Source of the DNA: Chryseobacterium sp. ON_d1
GTDB lineage: Bacteria > Bacteroidota > Bacteroidia > Flavobacteriales > Weeksellaceae
Assembly: GCF_006829085.1 (NCBI RefSeq)
Contig: NZ_BJTC01000006.1
Span: 275,265-339,264, forward strand
Length of the DNA stretch: 64,000 nucleotides
Direction of reading: 5' to 3'
How positions within the stretch are numbered: position 1 is the stretch's first letter; every line of letters starts with the position of its first letter. Positions 1 through 9,100 of the stretch are shown in pieces. A program made the translations under genes and the position numbers. The notes below the pieces were generated by a model. It was not told the DNA's origin, did no database searches, and was given only the letters and a program-made list of their open reading frames with translations.

Positions 1-2
1 AA

Positions 3-2276
3 TCGTCTGGCCATAGTTCTGTCGGGCAGGCATTACAGTACAGGATTCCCTCTTTTAATTCTACCAGCGCCGCAGTGCAGGATGCAACTTCATTACTGGA
101 TCCTTTTGAAATCAGAAATATGGGATCATCCAGAACACTCGTCTTGATTAATGGAAAAAGAAAGAATCAGTCTTCTCTTATCTTCACTCAAAATACAATT
201 GGAAAGGGAGAAACGGGAGCCGATTTATCCTCTATCCCTTCTATTGCCATCAAAAAAATAGAAATCCTTAGAGACGGAGCTTCCGCTCAATACGGCTCTG
301 ATGCAATTGCCGGGGTCATCAATATCATATTAAAAGATAAAATAAGTTTTACGGAAGCCAGTGCCAATCTGGGGCTGTATTCAAAAGGGGACGGTTTTTC
401 GCAAAATTTTAATTTGATCACCGGATCTACATTTAAGAACGGAGGCTTTCTTACATTTTCCACCAATCTTCAGAATAATGATTATGCCTACAGAAACGGA
501 AAAGTAAATTCTTACTGGGAAGCACAAACATTTGGAGCCAGTCAAAGTGACGTAGATGCTTATTTAGCTAAATACCCTGATGCTCAAAATAAAAATGCAT
601 ATCCCAAAAAGAACAGTATAAGTTTTTTGATTAATACTTCCATACCGGTATCTGATCGCTCCAATCTATATGCAAATGCTTCATTTGCTACCAAAAAGGT
701 AAGCAGCTTTGCCAACCACAGAACACCTTATTGGGTAAATCCTGCTAATGTCCTGAATTCATCCGACGGCTTTACCCCTACATTTATTGGAGACATTACT
801 GATTATGGAGCCACTCTGGGATACAAAACCAAAACAGAAAGCGAATGGAATATAGACCTGAGTACAACTTTTGGGGGAAACAAAATTTTATATACTGTAG
901 GAAATACCTTCAATGCAGCATTAGGAGCATCCAGTCCTATTAATTTTAAGCCTGGCGGTTTCAGATTTAATAATATTATCGGAAATATTGATGTTTCCAA
1001 AAGATTGTCAGAACATATTGCATTGGCATTTGGTTCTGAAGCAAGAAAAGAGGAATATGAAATCTACGCTGGAGATCCCGCTTCCTATTATCAGACAGGA
1101 TCCATTTCTTTTCCTGGAGCATCACCGGAAAATTCCGGAACTTTTTCAAGATATAATATTGGGGTCTATGCAGATGCAGCCTTTGATATTTCTGAGGCCA
1201 CAACATTTAATGCCACTGCACGTTTTGAAAACTACAGCGATTTTGGGAATGCGTTGATTTGGAAATTCAGTGCAAGACAAAACATCATAGGAAAAAAACT
1301 GGTCGCCAGAGGATCTGTTTCTACTGGGTTCCGTGCTCCCACCCTTCAACAGGTATATCTTTCTACCATTCAGAATGTTTTTGCTAACGGTAAAATCGTT
1401 GCAGAGGGACTGTTTAATAATGTCGGTAAAGAAGCTAAAGCTGTAGGAATCCCCAAATTAGATGCCGAAAAATCCCTCAATTTCACCTTAGGACTGGGAA
1501 TTCAGCCCAATAAAAACTTTTCTGTAACCATCGACGGATATCTGATCAATGTGTATGACAGAATCTTACTAAGCTCCAGAATGAGTGATAAAACTACAAT
1601 TCTAGATCCTTTAAACAATATAGGAATTACCAATGTGAACGCCGCAAGTTTTTTTATCAATGGTGTAGACACTAGAACGATAGGCCTGGACCTTGTAGCC
1701 AATTATAGAAATATAGACCTGGCAAAAGGCAAACTTGCCTTTAATCTTGCCCTGAATATGAATCATTCTAAAATAACGAAGAATTCAGACAAACTGAACG
1801 GGCTTAACCTTTCTGCTCCTTTTAACAGAACCGAGGAAGCATTAGCCACCACTTCAAGACCAGCTTTAAAAAGTGTTCTCGGTATAGATTATACCATTCA
1901 AAAGTGGAATATATCACTCAACAATACTTTATTTGGAAAGGCTACTTATGCAAACAGTGGTATGCCGGGAGCTAATCTGGCCTGGAATGATCCTGATGCC
2001 GGATCACAGTCCTACCTGAGATTCAGACCAAGAATGACTACAGATATCACCATCAATTACAATATCAACAGTAAAAACACCATTAACTTTGGTATCCTGA
2101 ATGTATTTAATGTTCTGCCTAAATGGGAACTGCGGAACCTTCCATCAAATACAGCGTATGATGAAGTTTACAATACTGTCACCTTCAACGGAAGATATCA
2201 GCAGTCCAGTTATGATGCCCAGCATTTCAGTATTTTTGGAACACAGTTTATATTGGGATATAATATTAAATTTTAA
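3..2276 (+). CDS. TonB-dependent outer-membrane receptor (5' end outside window)
   Basis: The frame is open to the left edge, so the N-terminus (signal peptide and probably a carboxypeptidase-like domain) is missing; a GTG at 75 is internal. The visible 757 residues begin inside the plug domain: LVLINGKR and RDGASAQYGSDAIAGVINI are the classic plug motifs. The remainder is a series of alternating beta strands with aromatic girdles, ending in a terminal aromatic strand (LGYNIKF) as expected of a 22-strand barrel. Such receptors import siderophores, cobalamin, glycans or peptides using TonB-ExbBD energy. No SusD partner follows, which argues against a glycan SusCD pair, but the upstream context is not visible. 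Substrate unknown. Confidence 0.93.
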   Translation, partial: SSGHSSVGQALQYRIPSFNSTSAAVQDATSLLDPFEIRNMGSSRTLVLINGKRKNQSSLIFTQNTIGKGETGADLSSIPSIAIKKIEILRDGASAQYGSDAIAGVINIILKDKISFTEASANLGLYSKGDGFSQNFNLITGSTFKNGGFLTFSTNLQNNDYAYRNGKVNSYWEAQTFGASQSDVDAYLAKYPDAQNKNAYPKKNSISFLINTSIPVSDRSNLYANASFATKKVSSFANHRTPYWVNPANVLNSSDGFTPTFIGDITDYGATLGYKTKTESEWNIDLSTTFGGNKILYTVGNTFNAALGASSPINFKPGGFRFNNIIGNIDVSKRLSEHIALAFGSEARKEEYEIYAGDPASYYQTGSISFPGASPENSGTFSRYNIGVYADAAFDISEATTFNATARFENYSDFGNALIWKFSARQNIIGKKLVARGSVSTGFRAPTLQQVYLSTIQNVFANGKIVAEGLFNNVGKEAKAVGIPKLDAEKSLNFTLGLGIQPNKNFSVTIDGYLINVYDRILLSSRMSDKTTILDPLNNIGITNVNAASFFINGVDTRTIGLDLVANYRNIDLAKGKLAFNLALNMNHSKITKNSDKLNGLNLSAPFNRTEEALATTSRPALKSVLGIDYTIQKWNISLNNTLFGKATYANSGMPGANLAWNDPDAGSQSYLRFRPRMTTDITINYNINSKNTINFGILNVFNVLPKWELRNLPSNTAYDEVYNTVTFNGRYQQSSYDAQHFSIFGTQFILGYNIKF

Positions 2277-2298
2277 CGTTCATATATTTTTAAATACT

Positions 2299-2332
2299 AA
2301 AGTTGTCCTGAATAATCAGGACAACTTTTTTT
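2299..2332 (+). terminator. Rho-independent terminator after the TonB receptor
   Basis: A 12-bp perfect stem (AAGTTGTCCTGA at 2300-2311 with TCAGGACAACTT at 2316-2327), loop ATAA, then a T-run. Confidence 0.85.
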
Positions 2333-2447
2333 CAAATTCTTAAAAAAAACGTTTATCTGCACTTTATAAACAGTTCAAAATAAAAATATGTATGAAAACT
2401 CTAACAAAAAAGAAGGGAATAATCATTTATACCCATTCAAAATACAT

Positions 2448-2476
2448 TTGGAAATAGCGTTTTTTTCATAACTTTA
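2448..2476 (+). promoter_or_regulatory. Flavobacterial-type promoter for the GAF protein
   Basis: TTG at 2448-2450 and TAACTTTA at 2469-2476 are separated by 18 nt, close to the TTG/TAnnTTTG consensus (last base A instead of G). The predicted transcript start near 2482 lies about 10 nt before the TTG start codon at 2493. Confidence 0.45.
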
Positions 2477-2492
2477 CTTTAAATTTCAGCTC

Positions 2493-4805
2493 TTGTCTAA
2501 TCTCTATAAAAAAGATTCCCCTTTTCAGGTTTATATATCATTCAAAAAATATTTGGATGTTCTGGAGCATATCCGGTATAATGACAGATTGGAATATAGG
2601 GTTAACTATGCAGAATCTTTAATTGAGAGTACCCGAAATTTTAAAGAGCTCAGAGAAGGCTTTCAGGATACTGCCCTTCTTGAAAAATATGAGGACCTCA
2701 TCAGACTGCTCCTTGCTGATCTTTTTCCAACAGGTCTTACCCGAAATGAAATAAAAGCGGCCAGTATCCCTCTTTCTAATATTACGTTCAATTATACAGA
2801 AAGATTTAAAGATATTCTGAAAGATGCCGGAAAAGATTTTGAAATAGAACTGAGAAATATTTCAGATAATGAATTTTATGTATTCTGCTGCTGTCTTATT
2901 CTTCAGAGTTATTTCAAAAAAGATATTAAAAGTACCATTCCGTTTTATTATGACATTCCCAACAAGCAGGGAATCATGAAACATTATAAAATTACGGTCA
3001 ACTCAGATTTTACCGAAATCACTCCTACAGAAGATGCTAAAATTCCATCGGATGATATTTTGGATATGCTGTTGGAAAATCTGGATGATTTTAAACTGTG
3101 GAAGAAATATTTTCCATCACAATCATGGATTTTGAAAGGGTTTACAATTATTTCTCTGGTAGATTGTACCTCTGAAGTTGCACTCTCCGATCTGAAATCA
3201 AGCATGATTGAGATTGACCCTGAAGATTTGAATCCCAATGAAAACCTGACTGAAATTTTCAAATCGTACTTTGATGTTCCTGAACTCAGCTTTGGCCTGA
3301 TGACTTTCAACAAAAAGGAACAGAAACTTGATAAACTTCCGATATACGAGAGCCTCCTCACCAATCATATTCTGGATTTCTGGATCAATGCCTTTGATGA
3401 AGAAACCCGTAAAAGTACTTTTAATAATCTCAATCACAATTCAAAACCGATTGTTGTTTCTAATGTCAACAACCTGGATGAAAATATCAAAAAGCTTCCT
3501 TCGTTCAATATTTTAAAAGATAATAATGTCAACAGTTTCATGGTAATTCCTATCATGAAAGACGGAGATCTTCTTGCAATTATGGAGTTTACTTCTCCTA
3601 TTGCCGGCAGTTTCAATGGTTTGAAGCTGAAAAAGCTGGAATTTTTCACCGATATGATTCTTTTCTCTCTGAACAGGTTTTATTTTGAAAAAAATTATCA
3701 GATAGAAGCTATTATTCAGCGTGAATACACCACCATCCATGATAGTGTAGTCTGGAAATTCAGAAATGAAGCTGAAAAATATTTCACCGCATCTCTTGGA
3801 AAAAAAATATATACATTAAAACAGATTTCATTTAAGAATCTTACTCCATTGTTCGGGGTTTCGGACATCCGCTCTTCTTCAGAAAAACGGTTTAATCTGA
3901 TGCTTCAGGATCTTAACCAGCAAATTGAATTACTGAATGAAATTTTATCACTCACCAATTCGGATTCAGAGAAGTTCATGCTGGCGCTGGATATTTTTGA
4001 AAATGAACTGAACAACGAAATCAAAGCTGATACCGAGCAGCGTTTTCAAAGGTTGTTAAGGGAAGAAATCCACCCTTTTTTGCAGGGGAAACTGGAAATA
4101 AAAACATCAAGAGAAATAAAGTCGAAGATCAAAGATTACTTTTCACAAGTATTTGCGCCTACTGATCTGTTTTATCATCACAGAAAAAACCTGGATGATT
4201 CTATTACGCTGGTCAACCGTAAGCTGGCAGATATGCTGGACGAGAGCCAGGTAAAGGCCCAGGAAATTTTCCCGCATTATTATGAAAGATTCAAGTCAGA
4301 CGGCGTAGAGCATAATCTGTACATTGGTCCTAGCATTGCTCCTGAACTTCACTATACCTCAAAAGTGGTTCATAAGCTGAGATACTGGCAGCTGAAAACC
4401 ATCTGTAAAATGGAACTAGACTTCCAGTCTTTCAAAAAAGATCTTCCCATACCATTGGATATTGCTTCTCTGATCTTTGTGTATAATGAAAAAATAGACA
4501 TCCGCTTCAGAATGGATGAAAAGCGCTTTGATGTAGATGGTGCTTATAATTCCTATTATGAAATTATCAAGAAACGCCTGGATAAAGCCCATATCAAAGA
4601 TTCTTCAGAACGCATCACCGCTCCCGGAAAAATCACCATCGTCTATTTCGGAATGGAAAATCAGAAGGAATACCTTGACTATATTTCCAAACTTCAGAAG
4701 AAAGGTGTTTTACAGCATGATGTAGAATTTTTAAGGGTAGAAGATCTGCAGGGAATTACAGGATTGCTGGCAATAAGGGTTTCTTTTACACTTCCACAGG
4801 AATAA
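2493..4805 (+). CDS. GAF domain-containing protein
   Basis: A 770-residue soluble protein without signal peptide or membrane segment. A GAF-like fold is suggested around residues 250-400, where a stretch ending in SFMVIPIMKDGDLLAIMEF is typical of a GAF core sheet. The N-terminal 230 and C-terminal 370 residues match no family I can name; the C-terminal part has charged helices, a short HHRKNLDDS region and a final alpha/beta segment. No histidine kinase, cyclase or HTH output domain is visible, so it may be a small-molecule sensor acting through protein contacts. The start must be TTG at 2493: the in-frame stop at 2469 leaves no ATG upstream and a promoter-like box ends at 2476. Confidence 0.8.
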   Translation: MSNLYKKDSPFQVYISFKKYLDVLEHIRYNDRLEYRVNYAESLIESTRNFKELREGFQDTALLEKYEDLIRLLLADLFPTGLTRNEIKAASIPLSNITFNYTERFKDILKDAGKDFEIELRNISDNEFYVFCCCLILQSYFKKDIKSTIPFYYDIPNKQGIMKHYKITVNSDFTEITPTEDAKIPSDDILDMLLENLDDFKLWKKYFPSQSWILKGFTIISLVDCTSEVALSDLKSSMIEIDPEDLNPNENLTEIFKSYFDVPELSFGLMTFNKKEQKLDKLPIYESLLTNHILDFWINAFDEETRKSTFNNLNHNSKPIVVSNVNNLDENIKKLPSFNILKDNNVNSFMVIPIMKDGDLLAIMEFTSPIAGSFNGLKLKKLEFFTDMILFSLNRFYFEKNYQIEAIIQREYTTIHDSVVWKFRNEAEKYFTASLGKKIYTLKQISFKNLTPLFGVSDIRSSSEKRFNLMLQDLNQQIELLNEILSLTNSDSEKFMLALDIFENELNNEIKADTEQRFQRLLREEIHPFLQGKLEIKTSREIKSKIKDYFSQVFAPTDLFYHHRKNLDDSITLVNRKLADMLDESQVKAQEIFPHYYERFKSDGVEHNLYIGPSIAPELHYTSKVVHKLRYWQLKTICKMELDFQSFKKDLPIPLDIASLIFVYNEKIDIRFRMDEKRFDVDGAYNSYYEIIKKRLDKAHIKDSSERITAPGKITIVYFGMENQKEYLDYISKLQKKGVLQHDVEFLRVEDLQGITGLLAIRVSFTLPQE

Positions 4806-4952
4806 TAAATCCGGAATATACACTCCTGATATATTTATTTTTTATGGTCAATAAAATCCTGATCTAAACTGCTATTTTACCAGATATTTAGACGTTTTAC
4901 GAGAATAGCATCTACCAGAAATATTTATTCAATTCCAGGAAATATCTCTCTG

Positions 4953-6128
4953 TTAAAGACTCAGAAAAGCCGCTCCAAAAGACAGCACAGAAATAATAAT
5001 CCCTGCCATAAAGATCTTATAGGTAATGGATAGAAGCTTATATTTCCTGTCCAGGACTTTACCAAGATAATACAGATCCTTCACCATAGAATCATAGATA
5101 TAATCCCTGTCTTTAATAAGGTCTTTCATAGCATTATTATAATCATCAAATAACATTTGCTGAAAGTTTCCGAAGAACAGCAGGTTTACTTTTCTGTTCG
5201 CGATATCCTGGGCTGTAAAAGTTGTTTTCGTCACATTCGGTTTTGTAGATAAAATAGCAAATATGATGGTTAGAACACTTGAAAGTAACAAGATGAAGCT
5301 CGGAAGAATAAGATGTGAATTCTTAGGGGCATCCAGCTTGGGAACCAATACAGAAAGACAAACTGAAATAATAATGGCATTGACTGATAAAAGAATATTG
5401 GCTTTACTGTCTGCAATATCGCTCAGTCTTGTATGGTTATTAAGTGTAACTCTGAATAAAGTGTCAACACTTCTGTCTGACTTCTCCTTTTCCTTTTTAC
5501 CTTCTGCATTATCTTTTTTATTTTCTTTCTTATCCTCTTCTTTCTCCAGCTTCTTCTCAATCTTCTTAATATTTTTCTTTTTCAGAGGCTCCCAGTTTTC
5601 TTTGGCATAATCCGTATAGAAAGTATGTTTGTTCTTCAGCATATCCAGATTCCCGGCATTCCATTCTTCATTGGAAAAACACCTGAAATTTGTAAGCTCC
5701 CATTCTTTTCTCAAAGCATCAGAGATATCATTATAATCGTGTCCCGCAAAATGGCTGAAATCAGCATCCTTTACAATTTTTTCCAGTAAATTCTGAGGCT
5801 CATAGTGTATTTTCGTAGCCAGAATCAGTTTTTCTACATCTGTTATATAGTCTTCCGGGTAATTTTCCTGTTGCAGAAAAGCTTTCATAATCTCCACACT
5901 CCTTTCCTCATGGTTCAGGGCGCACTCTATATATCCCGTATCATGAAACCACAATGCTACGAGTACTTTCTCCTGATCCTCTTCAGAAACAGGAGTATTT
6001 TTCATGATTTCCTCTGCCTTATTCACGGTGTAGGCAGTATGGATAAAATTATGATAAAAATATACTGAAGATAACTTATCTTTGAATAAGATTTCAACAT
6101 AATTTTTAGCTTTTTGTAAAATGCTCAT
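4953..6128 (-). CDS. HD-domain hydrolase fused to a Pycsar-effector-like (DUF5706/PycTM) membrane module
   Basis: A 391-residue two-part protein. Residues 1-180 are an HD phosphohydrolase domain: H26/H30, the H62-D63 doublet (LWFHDTGY), H73 and D121 fit the metal-binding pattern. Residues 183-220 are a Lys/Glu-rich, probably coiled linker. Residues 221-391 resemble the Pycsar effector transmembrane family: LSDIADSKANILLSVNA leading into membrane helix 1 (about 246-264), helix 2 (about 274-293), a charged cytoplasmic segment and helix 3 (about 371-390). In Pycsar, cCMP or cUMP made by a PycC cyclase activates such effectors to damage the membrane. No cyclase is in the window, so a defence role is unproven; the HD domain could hydrolyse the signal or another nucleotide. 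Divergent from the 6155 gene, 26 nt apart. Confidence 0.85.
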   Translation of the reverse strand: MSILQKAKNYVEILFKDKLSSVYFYHNFIHTAYTVNKAEEIMKNTPVSEEDQEKVLVALWFHDTGYIECALNHEERSVEIMKAFLQQENYPEDYITDVEKLILATKIHYEPQNLLEKIVKDADFSHFAGHDYNDISDALRKEWELTNFRCFSNEEWNAGNLDMLKNKHTFYTDYAKENWEPLKKKNIKKIEKKLEKEEDKKENKKDNAEGKKEKEKSDRSVDTLFRVTLNNHTRLSDIADSKANILLSVNAIIISVCLSVLVPKLDAPKNSHLILPSFILLLSSVLTIIFAILSTKPNVTKTTFTAQDIANRKVNLLFFGNFQQMLFDDYNNAMKDLIKDRDYIYDSMVKDLYYLGKVLDRKYKLLSITYKIFMAGIIISVLSFGAAFLSL

Positions 6129-6147
6129 CCCTGAAATTTTGTTAATG

Positions 6148-6155
6148 TAAATTTA
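6148..6155. promoter_or_regulatory. Palindromic TAAATTTA box between divergent genes
   Basis: TAAATTTA resembles the -7 element (TAnnTTTG) on both strands. On the minus strand it would place a transcript start about 12 nt before the HD-PycTM start codon. On the plus strand it overlaps the ATG at 6155 and cannot serve that start, so the plus gene probably uses a promoter inside the minus gene. Confidence 0.35.
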
Positions 6156-9100
6156 TGAATTTATCCTTTAAAACTCATCTAAAAAATACTTCTATTGTTC
6201 TTCGAACAGTAATGTCCGCAGGAGTCCTTTATTCCTGTGCTACATATAACGTACAAAAGGGCAAAAACTTATTTGAAGTAAAAGATTCCGAAATAAAATC
6301 AGAAAATGATTTTAAACTTTTTCTGATTGGAGACGCAGGAAATGCAGATGAACCCCAGGCCCAGAAAACATTGAATTTACTGAAAAACAAGCTGGATTCT
6401 GCCGACAGCAACTCTATACTGATCTTTCTCGGTGATAATATTTACCCTAATGGGATGCCCAAAGAAAAAGACAAAGAATATGCACTGGCAAAGCAGAAAC
6501 TGGAAAACCAGCTTGCAATCACCAAAAATTTCAAAGGAAAAACACTTGTAATTCCAGGAAATCACGATTGGTATAACGGGCTGGAAGGATTAAATGAGCA
6601 GGAAAAACTGGTAAAAAATTATCTTGATGATAAAAAAGCTTTTCTTCCAAAAAACGGATGCCCCATTGATGACATCAATGTCTCTAAAGATATTAAGCTT
6701 ATTGCCATTGACACAGAATGGGTAATTGCCAACTGGGATAATTATCCTGGCATTAACAAAAGCTGCAATATCAAAACCCGTGAAGATTTTTTTACAGAGT
6801 TTAAAGATCTTATCATTAAAAATCAGGGCAAAAAAATAATTGTTGCTTTACACCACCCTGTCATCAGCAGTGGAACCCATGCAGGATTCAACTCCGCAAG
6901 GTCTCATCTTTTTCCTTTCAATGGTAATATTCCTGCTCCCGGAATTGCCAGTTTCCTCAATATATTAAGAAGTTCCTCCGGAGCCACCCCTGCAGATCTC
7001 AATAACCAGCATTATGCAGATCTGGCTAACAGGCTGAAAAGCATTGTCCAGGATAATGAAAATATTATTTTCGTGTCCGGGCATGATCATAACCTGCAAT
7101 ATCACGAAGATGGAAACCTGAGACAGATTATCAGTGGTGCAGGATCTAAAACAGACCCTTCCACTATTGTAGAAAGAACGGACTTCTCATACGGAGGAAG
7201 CGGTTTTGCTGTTTTAAATTTCAGAAAAGATGAAAGTACTGATGTTGAGTATTTTTCCACTAAAAATGAACAGCTCAAAAAACTGACTCATATTTCGGTA
7301 ATTTCCAAACCTGATGTATTTGTCAATAATTTCCCTAATTCTTTTCCGCCAACATTCTCTTCAACGATTTACCCTGTACAGCTTACGGAAAAAAGAAAAT
7401 TTTACCGATGGCTTTGGGGGGATCACTACAGAAAATATTACGGTATTCCTATTGAAGCTCCTACCGCCAATCTCTCAGAATTGAACGGGGGCTATATCCC
7501 ATTCAGAGAAGGAGGAGGAAACCAATCCAACAGCTTACGTCTGAAAGCTCCGGACGGACAGGAGTTTGTAATGCGGGGCGTAAAAAAAAGCGCAATTCGT
7601 TTTCTTAACAATATGGCTTTCCAGAAAAGCACTTTGGGAGAAGAGCTTGCCGATACATTCCCTGAAAAATTTCTGCTGGATTTTTATACAACCAACCATC
7701 CTTTTACTCCGTTTACCATTGGAAATATGTCTGAAAAGCTGAATATATTCCACAGTAATCCAAAACTGTATTACATCCCCAAACAGCACGCCTTAGGAAG
7801 ATATAACGAAAACTATGGGGATGAAATGTATATGATTGAAGAACGGTTTTCTTCCGATCCGAAAACCTTGGCATATCTGGACCACGCAAAGGATATCGTT
7901 TCTACAGAAGATGTATTGAAGAATCTCAACAAAAGCAGTAAATATTCTGTTGACAGAGAATCTTACATCAGAGCAAGATTATTTGATATGCTTATCGGTG
8001 ACTGGGACAGACATTCTGATCAGTGGAAATGGGCAGAATATGAGGCCGGCGATAAAGTAATCTATAAACCCATCCCAAAAGACAGAGACCAGGCATTCAG
8101 CAAGTATGACGGTGCCGCCTTTAAACTTATCATGAATGTACCGGCCATCCGGCATATGAAGACCTTTACAGAAGATATCAGCAGTGTGAAATGGCTTGCC
8201 ATGGAGCCTTATCCTATGGATCTTGTTTTCTTAAAAAGCTCAGACCAGGGAGAATGGGAGGCACAGGCCAAGTACATCCAGGAACACCTGACGGATGCAG
8301 ATATTGATGATGCTTTCCATAACCTTCCGAAAGAAGTTCAGGATGATACCATTGCGGAAATACAGAGAAAACTGAAAATAAGAAAAACAAAACTGCAGAC
8401 TTATGCTGCTCAGTATTATGATGTGCTGCAGAAAAAAGTTCCTCTGGCCGGAACCATACATCCTGATAAATTTGTCATTACCAAGAATGGGCATTCTGTA
8501 CTTGTACAGCAATATAAACTGGGAAAAGATAAAGATAAGCACGAACTTGTCTTTGAAAAAACCTATCACGATTCAAAAACAAAAGAATTGTGGATTTACG
8601 GATTGGAGGATGATGACATCTATGAAGTTGTAGGGTCCGGAAAACCTAAAATGACAATAAGACTGATTGGCGGATACAATCACGATACCTACAATGTTGC
8701 TGATGGCAGAAAAGTAAAAATTTACGATTTTAAATCTCAGAAGAACACCTACAACTCAAGAAATGCCACCAAAAATATTACTGATGACTATGACATTAAC
8801 AGTTATAATTATAAACACCCAAAATACAACTCAGTAGCCGGATATCCGAATTTGGACTATAACCCGGATGATGGGGTTATTGTCGGGGTTTTGGCCAATT
8901 ATACTGTAAATAATTTCATCCGTGATCCCTTCACTCAGAGACACAGCTTAAAAGCTAACTTCTATACAGCTACAGCCGGATTCAGCCTTACCTATAAAGG
9001 TGTGTTTAAAAAAGCAATCTCAGGCTGGGATATAAATCTGGATGCATTTTATACCACACCAAGATTTTCTCAAAACTTTTTTGGACTTTCCAATGAAAGT

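Noticed and set aside
2388..2471. 27-codon ORF MYENSNKKEGN... upstream of the GAF gene
   Set aside because: Short, overlaps the promoter for the GAF gene, and no evidence of conservation.
5263..5610. Plus-strand frame rich in Ser, Leu and Phe
   Set aside because: Antisense of the Lys/Glu-rich linker of the HD-PycTM gene; composition is the mirror of that linker.
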